Assembly (NCBI GenBank): GCA_020722245.1
Contig: DYLE01000011.1
Span: 1 to 24,257 of the forward strand
DNA length: 24,257 nucleotides
Origin: Desulfonema limicola
GTDB lineage: Bacteria > Desulfobacterota > Desulfobacteria > Desulfobacterales > Desulfosalsimonadaceae
Reading direction: 5' to 3'
The translations under genes and the position numbers were made by a program. A model generated the notes under the pieces. It had not been told where the DNA came from. It worked only from the letters and a program-made list of their open reading frames with translations, and did no database searches. Positions 1 through 9,129 of the stretch are shown here, one piece after another (position 1 is the first letter of the stretch; each line of letters begins with the position of its first letter).

Positions 1-1364
1 ATCACGGTGGAGGAAATCAGAAAAGGCTCGATCCCGATATCAACAAGCCGGGTAATGGCGGTGGCCGAATCGTTGGTATGCAGGGTCGAAAAAACAAGGT
101 GCCCGGTAAGCGCGGATTGAACCCCGATTTCCGCAGTTTCCTGGTCCCTCATCTCCCCGATCAGGATCACGTCGGGGTCCTGTCGAACAATGGAGCGCAG
201 CCCTCTGGCAAAGGTAAGATCAATCTTCGGGTTCACCTGAATCTGACCGATGCCCTTCAGCTGGTATTCCACCGGATCTTCAATCGTGATGATATTGATG
301 CCCGGGGAGTTGATTTGGGACAGGATCGCATACAGGGTGGTCGTTTTCCCGCTCCCTGTGGGGCCGGTGACCAGAATGATGCCGTGGGAAGACCGGATCA
401 GCCGGTTGATGGTTTTGAGCTTTTGCGCGTCGAGCCCCAGCTCGGACAGCTTAAACAGGGAGAGGGACTTGTTTAACAGCCTCAGCACAAGCCGCTCCCC
501 ATGGGTGATGGGAATGGTGGACACCCGTATATCGATGTTCTGGGCCCCGATTTTGACCTCGAACCGTCCGTCCTGAGGCAGCCGTTTTTCGGCGATGTTC
601 ATCTTCGCCATGACCTTGATTCTGGAGATCAGAGAGGACTGCATCCACTTGGGTGGGGTCAGCAGATCGTATAAAACCCCGTCGATCCGGTATCGGATTT
701 TAAACTGATGCTGGGAAGGCTCGATATGAATATCGCTGGCGCCCGCCTTGACGGACTGGGAAATGATATGGTTTACCAGCTTGATGATGGGCGCATCACT
801 GGTGTCGTCGAGCAGGTCGGCGGTTTCCTCGATTTCGCTGATGATGTCGCCGCCGTTTTCCATGTCTTCCACAAGCTGTTGCGCGGTATCCCGGCTGCTG
901 TCGTAGGCGGTGTTGATCAAAGACAGGATGGAATCCCGGGTGGAAAGCACCAGGTCAAACTCCTTGATGCCGAGTATTCGGACCAGATCATCCAGGGGTT
1001 GAAAGGCCGTGGGATCGTAGACGGCGATGACCGTATGCGGAGCATCCCCACCGCCGGTGTCCGCCAGGCCCGGAATCGGTTGCGCGGTCTCTATGGGGAC
1101 CATGTAGTATTTTTTCAAAAACTGGATGGATACCCGCCGGGTGAAATCGGTATTAAAACTCTCGATGTCGAGCCGAGGCAGAAACGGAATATGGTAGATC
1201 TCGCTATAGACCCCAAGAAGCTGGTTTTCGGTGACAAGGTGTTTCTTGACCAACGCCTCCGTAAGGCTCGTACCCGAATCCGAACTGGCCTGCAGGGCCT
1301 CCTGAAAGGCCTCTCGGGAGACATCAAACTCCTCCTCCAGTATCTGTGAAAACGGTTTAAACAT
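1..1364 (-). CDS. gspE: Type II secretion ATPase GspE (3' end cut by window edge)
   Basis: Cytoplasmic hexameric ATPase that powers pseudopilus assembly in type II secretion. I translated the minus strand by hand from an ATG at 1364; 454 codons stay open to the window edge. The N-terminal domain (about 1-150) is the GspE N1 type. Then come the arginine-rich segment with SDIHIEP (around residue 215), Walker A GPTGSGKT at residues 334-341, the Asp box ITIEDPVEYQ, Walker B VILIGEMRD, and the His box STLHTNDS. The C-terminal part, where the zinc-binding tetracysteine of the family would lie, is outside the window. The start is 14 bases after the gspD stop, so it is probably the same transcript. 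Family GspE/PulE is certain; PilB is less likely because the neighbours are gsp genes. Confidence 0.95.
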   Translation of the reverse strand, partial: MFKPFSQILEEEFDVSREAFQEALQASSDSGTSLTEALVKKHLVTENQLLGVYSEIYHIPFLPRLDIESFNTDFTRRVSIQFLKKYYMVPIETAQPIPGLADTGGGDAPHTVIAVYDPTAFQPLDDLVRILGIKEFDLVLSTRDSILSLINTAYDSSRDTAQQLVEDMENGGDIISEIEETADLLDDTSDAPIIKLVNHIISQSVKAGASDIHIEPSQHQFKIRYRIDGVLYDLLTPPKWMQSSLISRIKVMAKMNIAEKRLPQDGRFEVKIGAQNIDIRVSTIPITHGERLVLRLLNKSLSLFKLSELGLDAQKLKTINRLIRSSHGIILVTGPTGSGKTTTLYAILSQINSPGINIITIEDPVEYQLKGIGQIQVNPKIDLTFARGLRSIVRQDPDVILIGEMRDQETAEIGVQSALTGHLVFSTLHTNDSATAITRLVDIGIEPFLISSTV

Positions 1365-1378
1365 CGCCCTAAAAACCT

Positions 1379-3433
1379 TTAATGGCCGCTGTTCTTATTG
1401 AACGGTTTCAGCAAAAAATCGTCCTTGCCGAATTCAAACAGATTGATCTGTCCCTCCTCCATCTTGTCGATCGTCTCCTGCTTTTCTTCATGCAGCTCCT
1501 TTATCTCTTCGGCGCTTTGCACCACGTGGGGGGTTAAAAACACGAACAGGTTTGTTTCTTCATGGCCCCTGCCCATGGACCTGAAAAGCCATCCGATCAC
1601 CGGTATGCCGCCGAGACACGGCACCTGATAGTTGGTGGCGGAAAGGCTGTCGTCGATCAATCCGCCGACCACCACCGTGTTGGCGTCATCGATCACAACG
1701 ACCGTATTGATCGATCGTTTCAGGGTGGTGGGCTGAAACAGGTCAGTGGTGGTCTCCAGCTTGGTGACCTCCTGGGCGATCTCAAGCCGGATCTTCCGGT
1801 CCTTGCTGATCTGGGGGGTGATCTCCAGGCTGATGCCGACGTCCTTGTATTCATAGTTGCTGTAGTTGGTATCCCCGGTGCTGGCCTTTGTCAGAAAGGG
1901 GATGTTCTTCCCCACGGTGATCTTTGCCTTTTCGTTATCCGTGGTCAGGATCTGCGGAGTGGAAAGGATATGCACGTCCTTGTCCTTCTTGTATGCATTG
2001 ATGATGGCGGCAATCGTCGGAAAGGTCACGTTTCCTACGGTGATATCCTCACCGAAAACCCCCAACGAAAATCCGGGAGGGAGAACAGGGGTCTTCCCCA
2101 GACCCTGGGAAAGGCTGCCGATGTAGCCGGAATCCCCGCCTCCGGTCGCTCCTCCGGAAAATCCGCCGCCGTAAACCCCCTTCTTGTCCAGATAGTGGGC
2201 ATTCCCTCCGACAAGCCATTCCGCCCCCATATTCAGGGAGCGGTCCTTGCTGACCTCCATGATCAGGCATTCAATATAGACCATGGAACGGCGGATATCC
2301 AGTTTTTGAATAATCTCCTTGATAATCTCATACTCATCCTTTTCCGCCACGATGATCAGGCTGTTGGTGGCCTTGTCCGCCTTGATCTTGACGTCTTCGG
2401 AAACCAGCGGCGCCAGCTTTTTTCCCTGGCCTTCTTGCGGCGTGCCTTCCTTTGATGGGATCTCCTGCAACACCACAGCGAGGTCCTCGGCCTTTGCGTT
2501 TTCCAGGTAATAGACATGGATTTTTTCCTTGCCCCGGGGGACCTCCTTGTCCAGCATGCGCACCAGGTCCTTCACCCGCGCCGTGTCGGCCTCGCTGGCT
2601 AAAGCGATAATCGTATTGGTCCGCTCATCTGAAACCATGACCACATCCTTCTGCCCCCCTTTTCTCTGGGAGGCGTTCGCATTAAAAACTGAATCAATGA
2701 TCTTGAGAAGGTCTTCGGCCGTGGCGAACTCCACCGGAATGGTGGAGATCTGTTTTCCGATGCCCGTCACATCAATGGCCTCGATGATCCCTAAAAGCCT
2801 CTTGATGTTTGAATAGACGTCCGTGATGATCAGCATGTTCGTGGGGGGATAGGAAAGGACCACGCTGCTTTTGGAAACCAGAGGCGCGCAAAGCTGTTTG
2901 ACCTCTTCAGGATCAGCATAAGCCAGGCGGATAATCTGGGTGACAATCTTATCCTCCGGGGAATCCTTCTCCTTTTGGAACCGTGTTTCAATGTTCATGG
3001 TGCGGGCGTATGGTGAGGGGATGATCTTGGTGACCTCTCCGGCCTCAACCAGAGCAAAGCCGTTCACCTCCAGCACGGATTCAAACACCTTGTAGGCCTC
3101 ATCCACCGAGACCTTTGTCGGTGAAATCACCGTGACCTTACCCTTGACCCGGCTGTCGATGATAAAATTTTTGCCGGTCAGTTCGCTGATAAATTTAATA
3201 AACACCGTGATGTCCACATCATTGAAATCGATGGACACCGAACGGTCAGAGACCTCGGGCGGCGCCGGAACAGCCTCGGGTTCTTTGGGTAGGGTTTGGC
3301 TCTTATCCGGCGGCGGCTCCCCTTCGGGTTGGGCATGGGCAAAAAGAAGGGTGAACAAAAAAAACAGACAGACATACAGGACAACCATTAACCCCTTGGG
3401 ATATGATCTCATATCGCTATTCCGTTGCTCCAT
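1379..3433 (-). CDS. gspD: Type II secretion secretin GspD
   Basis: Outer-membrane secretin that forms the exit channel of the T2SS. A signal peptide is visible (hydrophobic MVVLYVCLFFLFTLLFAHA, then QPEG). N0 begins near SVSIDFNDVDITVFI, followed by repeated N1-N3 ring domains (DVYSNIKRLL, DERTNTIIALAS, KATNSLIIVAEKDEY). A glycine-rich stretch (GGGFSGGATGGG) precedes the conserved secretin domain with VPCLGGIPVIGWLF and EETNLFVFLTPHVV. The frame is open up to a GTG at 3484, but that start would overlap gspC by 35 bases. The ATG at 3433, 12 bases after the gspC stop, leaves a normal signal peptide (684 residues); an ATG at 3412 is also possible. No ribosome site clearly settles the start. It lies between gspC and gspE in a continuous operon. 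Confidence 0.95.
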   Translation of the reverse strand: MEQRNSDMRSYPKGLMVVLYVCLFFLFTLLFAHAQPEGEPPPDKSQTLPKEPEAVPAPPEVSDRSVSIDFNDVDITVFIKFISELTGKNFIIDSRVKGKVTVISPTKVSVDEAYKVFESVLEVNGFALVEAGEVTKIIPSPYARTMNIETRFQKEKDSPEDKIVTQIIRLAYADPEEVKQLCAPLVSKSSVVLSYPPTNMLIITDVYSNIKRLLGIIEAIDVTGIGKQISTIPVEFATAEDLLKIIDSVFNANASQRKGGQKDVVMVSDERTNTIIALASEADTARVKDLVRMLDKEVPRGKEKIHVYYLENAKAEDLAVVLQEIPSKEGTPQEGQGKKLAPLVSEDVKIKADKATNSLIIVAEKDEYEIIKEIIQKLDIRRSMVYIECLIMEVSKDRSLNMGAEWLVGGNAHYLDKKGVYGGGFSGGATGGGDSGYIGSLSQGLGKTPVLPPGFSLGVFGEDITVGNVTFPTIAAIINAYKKDKDVHILSTPQILTTDNEKAKITVGKNIPFLTKASTGDTNYSNYEYKDVGISLEITPQISKDRKIRLEIAQEVTKLETTTDLFQPTTLKRSINTVVVIDDANTVVVGGLIDDSLSATNYQVPCLGGIPVIGWLFRSMGRGHEETNLFVFLTPHVVQSAEEIKELHEEKQETIDKMEEGQINLFEFGKDDFLLKPFNKNSGH

Positions 3434-3449
3434 TGTTGTATCTGGGTTC

Positions 3450-4343
3450 TCAGTCAATATGGTAGGTGATTGTTTGTTCTTCACCCTGCCGCTCGATCTG
3501 AAGCTGAACAGAGGAAGAGGATTTCAGGCTTTCATAAAACTTCAGGGCGTCGTCAACGGATTTGATCTCGTTGCCGTTGACCCCCTTCACGATATCGCCG
3601 CTTTGCAGCCCCATTTCCGAAAAGATGGAGTTTTGACGAATATGGCTTAACAACAACCCCTCAGGCTGACCGTCTTTGAAATGCGGTCGGATCCTGACCT
3701 GGCTCATCAGCTGATTGATATCCTTTAATGCGCCGTCCACCTTGGTGCGATCCACGCTGACGGTATCGCCTTCCGCATCCAGCGGGCTGTACGCTTCTTC
3801 ACCCCGGCTGGCTGAAACCGCTGAGCCGGGCTTTTCCTTTTTCTCATCCATCAAAAGGATTTCATCCCTGCCGTTGACCGTAAGCACCACTTTTTTCCTT
3901 AAAATCATCTTGATTTGGGCGTTCTGAATGGAATCCCCTTCCCGGTAAAGCCCCTGCTTGTGCTTTTGCGTGTCCTCAATCACGGCATAGGGCGTATCCA
4001 CAATCCCGGTGACCGTGCCCCAGAGGGTAAGGTTCAACTGGGTTTTCTCCAGGTTTTCCAGTTCAGCCGCATCCAATTTTTTTTCCTGCTTTGCAGCGCC
4101 TTTTGTTTTAAACAGGTCGCGATCGATAATCGCCTGGCAGGCAGCGCCGCCCAAACTTTCCTCCGACGGTTCGAGCCGCCTTTCCCCAATCAGTTGACGT
4201 GGTGGGGCGCTTACTGCCTTTAGATCCGACAATGAGGCCTGGACCAGTCTTGAGGAGACGATCTGGTAAAACAGATCCACGCCAAAAAAACAGGCGGCCG
4301 CCACAAGCAAAATGTTTAAAGCGGTAAAACCGAATCTCATCAT
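3450..4343 (-). CDS. gspC: Type II secretion inner-membrane protein GspC (PDZ type)
   Basis: Bitopic inner-membrane protein that links the platform to the secretin and helps substrate recruitment. A single membrane segment lies near residues 5-26 (FTALNILLVAAACFFGV). A homology-region-like periplasmic segment follows around residues 70-170 (ACQAIIDRDLFKTK, LNLTLWGTVTG, YAVIEDTQ). A C-terminal PDZ domain spans about 215-297 (SIFSEMGLQSGDIVKGVNG). The 297-residue length is normal for the PDZ form. Two adjacent ATGs exist at 4343 and 4340; a GGAG just upstream spaces better to the second. The gene starts 14 bases after the gspN stop and ends 16 bases before the preferred gspD start. Confidence 0.92.
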   Translation of the reverse strand: MMRFGFTALNILLVAAACFFGVDLFYQIVSSRLVQASLSDLKAVSAPPRQLIGERRLEPSEESLGGAACQAIIDRDLFKTKGAAKQEKKLDAAELENLEKTQLNLTLWGTVTGIVDTPYAVIEDTQKHKQGLYREGDSIQNAQIKMILRKKVVLTVNGRDEILLMDEKKEKPGSAVSASRGEEAYSPLDAEGDTVSVDRTKVDGALKDINQLMSQVRIRPHFKDGQPEGLLLSHIRQNSIFSEMGLQSGDIVKGVNGNEIKSVDDALKFYESLKSSSSVQLQIERQGEEQTITYHID

Positions 4344-4357
4344 GACTCCGTCATGGG

Positions 4358-5215
4358 TTACCTGATTTTAAAATTCGGATGCTCAAGGGTGCCTGAGATC
4401 CGAAAGGGTATGCCCGTGTTTCTGTTCTTTTTATCAAAAAACAACTCGACGGGGAAAAGATCCCCCAGGTTCCGTACAAAGGCCGGTTGCGGCAGGATAT
4501 GGCCGGATATGCTCACCTGGCTTTTTTCGACAGGGAGTTCCAGGTTCAGGGAGCCGCTTGCACTTCCTGAAACCTGATCGCTTTTCATGTCAAACTTTTT
4601 TAAAAGAAGGCGACGCCCTGCCAGCTCCAACCCGGCGTCAATGCTCTCAAATTTCAGATCATGAATCCCAAAAAGGGATGGCGTAAATTCAAGGCTGCAT
4701 CCTGAGACCGCCAGATCAACGCTCCCCTTTCCAAGCGGTTGGCCGGTGCTGAAAACCAAACTTCCCTTTGCGGTTCCGGAAAGCTTCGCAGGAACCCTAT
4801 CCTGCAACCCCTGTATCCGTTCCATGCGAAGACCCCCAAACACCAGGTCCATGCTGAAACCCGGCTTTCCTTTTGACGGTAAAACCCGGACCGTGCCTTC
4901 CAGTCTTCCGCCGCAGGAGTCCCCGGATACATGAAAAGATTTTTCAGACGATAAAATTTTAAGGTAGACAGGGGTTATCTTCAACAGTTCGGCGCTGAAA
5001 ACAGAACGATCCTTATCTAACAGGTTCACGCCATTAAAACGCAATCCAGGAGGAAAGCTCGGCCTGATCCGGTCGATGGAGACCTTCAGTCCGGGCAAGG
5101 ATTTTGAAACCTGATAATTGATGTATGCGGTAACGGCCTCGGTGGGAAACAGGCAGTAGAGAAACACCAGCGTAACAGCCGCCGCATACAAGATATAAAT
5201 CATCCCTTTCTTCAT
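4358..5215 (-). CDS. gspN: Type II secretion protein GspN
   Basis: Inner-membrane-anchored accessory protein of the T2SS, of the long form found in Desulfobacterota and Leptospira; its exact role is unsettled. It has one N-terminal membrane segment (IYILYAAAVTLVFLYCLFP, about residues 6-24). The remaining ~260 residues are beta-rich and periplasmic with AsmA-like repeats (GLKVSIDRIRPSFPPGLRF, GSASGSLNLELP, FRISGTLEHPNFKIR). A closing SGTLxxPxFxI motif is typical of AsmA/GspN-type proteins. The length of 285 residues fits the family. It sits between gspM and gspC. The 50-base gap to gspM shows no strong terminator. The identification rests on context plus architecture; sequence conservation in this family is low. 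Confidence 0.85.
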   Translation of the reverse strand: MKKGMIYILYAAAVTLVFLYCLFPTEAVTAYINYQVSKSLPGLKVSIDRIRPSFPPGLRFNGVNLLDKDRSVFSAELLKITPVYLKILSSEKSFHVSGDSCGGRLEGTVRVLPSKGKPGFSMDLVFGGLRMERIQGLQDRVPAKLSGTAKGSLVFSTGQPLGKGSVDLAVSGCSLEFTPSLFGIHDLKFESIDAGLELAGRRLLLKKFDMKSDQVSGSASGSLNLELPVEKSQVSISGHILPQPAFVRNLGDLFPVELFFDKKNRNTGIPFRISGTLEHPNFKIR

Positions 5216-5265
5216 ATAAAAATAATCCAGCCCTAAGGATTACAGGAGCCCATCACAGGCTCCTC

Positions 5266-5796
5266 TCATGATTCAATGGCTTCCACCTGGAGCACCGCAG
5301 TGAGCAACCCCTTGGCCTCTCCCGCCCTGATGATGGAAAGGCGTCTGACAACCACCATGTTTTTGGAGGTCTCGACCCGATAGAGAAACGTGGTCAGGTT
5401 GTTCATGTCGATCCCCTGAAGCTTCATCTCCACCCGCGAGAAGCGAAGTCCCGAGTCCTCATTGACCACGGATGAGGGTTTCATGTAGTCGATGTTATCC
5501 TTCATTCCGGTTTCACCGGCAAGCGACTCCAGAAAGGAGAACAGGGTAAACCCCGCCGGTCGATTTTCCAGGCCCTGCTTGGATCTCTCGGCCTTGTTCT
5601 TCATGGCCGAATATTCGGACTGAAGCGCCTTCATCTCGGCGAGGAGCTTGGTTTTGGTCTCCAGCCGCTCGGCCAGCAGGTCGCGCCGGTTGAAAACAGG
5701 CGCAATGATAAACTGAACCAGCAAAAAAACGCCTACAAAAACAAGCGCCCCATAAACCGCACTCTTTTCCCGTTTGTTGAGGTTAAACTTCATCAT
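5266..5796 (-). CDS. gspM: Type II secretion protein GspM (PilO-like)
   Basis: Inner-membrane platform protein that partners GspL. The start has a short positively charged cytoplasmic end (MMKFNLNKREKS) and a membrane segment at about 13-33. A periplasmic coiled-coil segment rich in Leu/Glu/Lys follows (RRDLLAERLETKTKLLAEM, about 37-75). The C-terminal ferredoxin-like half (about 85-176) contains VEMKLQGIDMNNLTTFLYRVE, as seen in PilO/GspM proteins. At 176 residues it is normal size. The start abuts the gspL stop exactly (TAG then ATGATG), which suggests translational coupling. Functional identity is inferred from fold pattern and position next to gspL. Confidence 0.87.
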   Translation of the reverse strand: MMKFNLNKREKSAVYGALVFVGVFLLVQFIIAPVFNRRDLLAERLETKTKLLAEMKALQSEYSAMKNKAERSKQGLENRPAGFTLFSFLESLAGETGMKDNIDYMKPSSVVNEDSGLRFSRVEMKLQGIDMNNLTTFLYRVETSKNMVVVRRLSIIRAGEAKGLLTAVLQVEAIES

Positions 5797-7254
5797 CTAC
5801 AGTTCCACCTTGAGCTTAAACTGAATCCGGTTGGTGATCTTGTCCTGGTTTGCAGAGCTGATGGTGATTTTGCCCAAAGACTTCGCCTTTTCCAGCCTTC
5901 CCTTGATCTCATCCACCGCGTTAAAGGTATCGGTATGCCCTGAAATCAAAACGGCGTCTTCGCTTCTGACAAACTGGGTGATCTCCACATCAAGGCTTTC
6001 GGGGATCAGCGAGGCCATGTCATAAAGCATATTGATATTGAGTTTTTCCCCCTCCTGCTCTCCCGTAAACCGATTTTTTTCCCTTTCCTGCTGTATCATT
6101 ATCCGCATCTGCTGAACCGGATCAACGATTTTCGTGATATCCGGAAAGGTGGATTGAAAAATAAACGCGATCTGGCGATTTAAAAGATCGATTTTTTTCT
6201 GTAAAAAATAGGCATGGGTCAAGACGTTAAACAAAAACAGAATAAAAACAAAAGCCGCAGCAGAACCGGTTTTAACGATATCGTTTTTGTATTCTTCCCA
6301 GTATTTAATTAAAGCCGAGCGTTCACCGCGGAAATTAACCGTACGAATCCCTAAAATGTGAATCGCCGCAAGGCTCACCACATCGTTTAGGCGATCCGGT
6401 TGAAACCCCTCGGTCTCCGGCGGTTTGATGTTTAAATCCAGGTCGTTTAACACATTAACCGGCCTGACCGGCAGATCCAGCAGGCGTTCGATCTCCTTTG
6501 CAAGGCTTTCAGCGCCGAGGTTGTCTTCGGAAATCAGAACAGCCGAAGGCTCAAACGGAAGGTTAAAGAACGATTCGAAAGACGCCCGCATCTGAAGGAG
6601 GGCTTGATAAATCCGTTGCGCGCTTTTAACCGGGTCTTTGGAGGCGTATTGAAAACACCGGGCCACATAAACCTGACCCGATAGAACAACAAAAATCGTG
6701 GCGTTTCGACCGTCAAGATCGATAAAGAAAAAATCCGTGGTCGATGTGTAAAGCCGCGCCAAACAGACGGCAGACGATATGCCACCCCCGGTGACCATGC
6801 GCGGATCGATGGCGCAGGATTTGAGGGTATCCAGGATCTGGTTTAACCTGGCGGTCTCAATGGCCGCTGCCAGAACCTGGGTCTGGTCCTCGTGGGGTAT
6901 CGTTAAAAAATCTGATGTCATTTCTTCAATGGGATACGGCAGAACAGGCTCCATCTCAAAAGGAAGCACCTTCCGAATCTTCTTTCTATCCTTAAAGGGG
7001 GTTTTCAGGTTTCGAAACGATATCAGGTCGGGAGAAACTGAAACAACGGTTTCCGCTTCGGAAACATTCATTTCCGTTGTCAGGCTTTTTAGGGCATCGG
7101 CAAGAGGGGCGGCGGGGTCCTCGGCTTGGGCCGGCAACTCCTTCAAAAGGATATGGGTATGCGCCTCGATCAGGTTCCCTTTCAGGCTGTTTCTGATCAG
7201 CAGGGCGGATACGCGGTCCTTGCGGATATCAAGCGCCAGAATCTTTCGGCCCAT
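5797..7254 (-). CDS. gspL: Type II secretion protein GspL (PilM/PilN-like)
   Basis: Platform protein that ties the GspE ATPase to the inner membrane. The cytoplasmic half (about 1-310) has the actin-like PilM/GspL fold, with ILALDIRKDRVSALLI at the start and FFFIDLDGRNATIFVV in the middle. VNFRGER marks the end of that half. A membrane segment follows at about 331-350 (SAAAFVFILFLFNVLTHAYF), then a coiled coil and a periplasmic ferredoxin-like domain of PilN type (ITQFVRSEDAVLISGHTDTF). It is 485 residues long, somewhat larger than many GspL proteins and effectively a PilM-PilN fusion. The gap to gspK is 55 bases and has no strong terminator. Confidence 0.88.
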   Translation of the reverse strand: MGRKILALDIRKDRVSALLIRNSLKGNLIEAHTHILLKELPAQAEDPAAPLADALKSLTTEMNVSEAETVVSVSPDLISFRNLKTPFKDRKKIRKVLPFEMEPVLPYPIEEMTSDFLTIPHEDQTQVLAAAIETARLNQILDTLKSCAIDPRMVTGGGISSAVCLARLYTSTTDFFFIDLDGRNATIFVVLSGQVYVARCFQYASKDPVKSAQRIYQALLQMRASFESFFNLPFEPSAVLISEDNLGAESLAKEIERLLDLPVRPVNVLNDLDLNIKPPETEGFQPDRLNDVVSLAAIHILGIRTVNFRGERSALIKYWEEYKNDIVKTGSAAAFVFILFLFNVLTHAYFLQKKIDLLNRQIAFIFQSTFPDITKIVDPVQQMRIMIQQEREKNRFTGEQEGEKLNINMLYDMASLIPESLDVEITQFVRSEDAVLISGHTDTFNAVDEIKGRLEKAKSLGKITISSANQDKITNRIQFKLKVEL

Positions 7255-7309
7255 ACAAAATCTTAACCCCCAGACATCCCATAGAATTTAAAAATTGTAT
7301 AACGTTACT

Positions 7310-8395
7310 CTAGTTATAACTCCAGTTCAATACCCTGCAATACCATTTCCCGGTTTCGACCTCCTGTTCCCTTTTAACGATAATGGTCGCCCCCATGAGT
7401 GTTTCATTGATGCCGGCCTGGCAGTCTATGCGAAACAGATCGCTGGAGGTGGTGATCAGACCGGGATCAATCTCAATATCGCCGCATCCGGGCACCTCCT
7501 TGTACCAGGCGGGGTTTGAAAGGTCATGCATAAACTGACCGTTGGTGGCCTCGATGCGGTAGTCATAGATGGCCGGGGCTAAAAACTCATAACCGATCGG
7601 CAAAATCGCGGCGAGCACGGGCAGGTCCGCCGTATTGATATTAATCCGGCCGTCAAAAGAAAAGGCATCGCCGGATCCGCTCAAGCCGTAGACGGTCAGG
7701 TATTGGGAAATGCCGGATGTTTTTTCGTCCAAACTGTAAAACAGTTCCGGTGTAATCCCCCTGACCCGGGTCAGCTCATCGAGCTGGCGGAACGGACCGT
7801 TTCGGCATAAATACGGAGGATCCAGCGCCTGGTAATAATCATTTTCGGCGCCGTTTAAGCCGGTGATGGCGTCATCGTCGTTGGAATCGAGCCAGTCCTT
7901 GATGGGATTGATCACCGCGCTGGGTTCCAGTTCTTCCTCCATCAAGGATTCGCCGTCCTGCTGAAGGTTGAGCATCAGGGCGGCAAATCGATACCAGAGG
8001 TCTTTCTGCAGCGAATTAAACTCCCTCCCGTCGGGAAAACCCACCAGGGCGTTGACCTGAATTCTCGACCGCTCGTCGCTGATTTCAAGGGTGATTCTTC
8101 CGTTCTCAAACGGCAGCTGCAAAAGAAGCTGATCCAGCTTTTGAGGGTCGGCCCAGTCCTCCTGCAGAGAATCGATCTCGGTTTTATTTTTATCCTCAAT
8201 GAGGACGGATTCAGCCACACCCAGCCCTGAAACAATCATTTGCGATAAAATCAACTGGTCCCGGGCCAGGGCGGCATCCATGACATCGGCACGGGTCTGC
8301 CGATTCAGTTCAAAGGTGACGGCGACCAAGAGGGCGATGACCGTTAAGGTGATGACCAGGGCCACGCCCCTGTTGTTCTCAAGGAAGGGTTGCAT
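7310..8395 (-). CDS. gspK: Type II secretion minor pseudopilin GspK
   Basis: Large minor pseudopilin expected at the tip of the pseudopilus with GspI and GspJ. The prepilin signal is MQPFLENNRG, cleaved after Gly10, followed by the hydrophobic helix VALVITLTVIALLVAV. The Glu at mature position 5 found in the other pseudopilins is absent, which is characteristic of GspK. The globular part carries the GspK alpha domain (INPIKDWLDSNDDDAITGLN; GPFRQLDELTRVRGITPELF) and FDGRININTADLPVL, all typical of the family. Its start codon overlaps the gspJ end by one base at 8395. The size (361 residues) is normal. Confidence 0.93.
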   Translation of the reverse strand: MQPFLENNRGVALVITLTVIALLVAVTFELNRQTRADVMDAALARDQLILSQMIVSGLGVAESVLIEDKNKTEIDSLQEDWADPQKLDQLLLQLPFENGRITLEISDERSRIQVNALVGFPDGREFNSLQKDLWYRFAALMLNLQQDGESLMEEELEPSAVINPIKDWLDSNDDDAITGLNGAENDYYQALDPPYLCRNGPFRQLDELTRVRGITPELFYSLDEKTSGISQYLTVYGLSGSGDAFSFDGRININTADLPVLAAILPIGYEFLAPAIYDYRIEATNGQFMHDLSNPAWYKEVPGCGDIEIDPGLITTSSDLFRIDCQAGINETLMGATIIVKREQEVETGKWYCRVLNWSYN

Positions 8396-9129
8396 TATTT
8401 TTTAGTGTCTTTCATGTCTTCCCGATACACCGGAAGAGTCACCCGGGTATAAAAGCTGCGGGCCTGACTGTTTTGCCCGATCGTGAGCTTGACCTCCACC
8501 GATCGCGGCGTGGCGTATTGATAGCCGTCGGAATCGGAATCCCATTTTTCATAGGCTTCTCCCTCCTCGTCAAAGTAGGTCAGGGAGAAGTCCTCCACCT
8601 GTTCACACAGGACGGGATCGGTATCCTTTTCTTCAAAGCGGTATTTCTCATCATAGGAGCAGAGCGCATCCGCGCGCTTTAGTACGCAATCCGATTGGGG
8701 CTCTTCCCTCTCCTTTACGTAATAGACGATCTCGGCAATCCCTTTTTCCGGGCGGCCCGCCATGGGGAGATGCGCGGTGGAGGCAAACCGCAGACGTGAA
8801 AACTTTTTTGCGCCGACATAGGACTCCTCCCCGACAAAGCAATAGGGGTCCGGCGGCTCCGTAAACCCAGGGGGTTTATAAAGCGGCGGGGATTCCACAT
8901 AGACGGAGGTCAGATCAAAAACAATGCGGTTTAAGCAGATTCGGGCCATTTCATAGATATCAGACCCCTGACGAATGGCTTCATTTTTCGACAGAACAGC
9001 CCTCAAGGCCCCATACACCGTGGTAATGACGACGGCAAATATCGTGACCGCAAGCAGGATTTCAAGCAGGGTAAAACCAACGGTATTCCATTTTTTGGGG
9101 GTTTTCTGGATCATCTTAGGCGCCGGCAT
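8395..9129 (-). CDS. gspJ: Type II secretion minor pseudopilin GspJ
   Basis: Minor pseudopilin of the tip complex. The prepilin peptidase motif is TVG/FTLLEILLAV, with Gly18 before the cut and Glu at mature position 5, followed by a hydrophobic helix ending near GAL. The rest is a beta-rich globular domain typical of GspJ (ICLNRIVFDLTSVYV; VCEQVEDFSLTYFDEEG is close to the family pattern LxxxVxxfxfxYfD). An ATG at 9129 overlaps the gspI end by 14 bases; a second ATG at 9114 is also possible and would leave a 13-residue leader before the cut. Overlap with gspI and gspK implies co-translation. Confidence 0.9.
   Translation of the reverse strand: MPAPKMIQKTPKKWNTVGFTLLEILLAVTIFAVVITTVYGALRAVLSKNEAIRQGSDIYEMARICLNRIVFDLTSVYVESPPLYKPPGFTEPPDPYCFVGEESYVGAKKFSRLRFASTAHLPMAGRPEKGIAEIVYYVKEREEPQSDCVLKRADALCSYDEKYRFEEKDTDPVLCEQVEDFSLTYFDEEGEAYEKWDSDSDGYQYATPRSVEVKLTIGQNSQARSFYTRVTLPVYREDMKDTKK

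Noticed and set aside
708..1349. 213-codon plus-strand frame opposite gspE
   Set aside because: The minus-strand frame encodes clear GspE N-terminal sequence over the same bases.
1562..2455. 297-codon plus-strand frame opposite gspD
   Set aside because: It is antisense to the conserved secretin domain, whose motifs are intact on the minus strand; no known domain and no ribosome site.
4358..5215. AsmA-family protein unrelated to secretion
   Set aside because: The position between gspM and gspC and the single N-terminal membrane anchor fit GspN, which itself has AsmA-like character.
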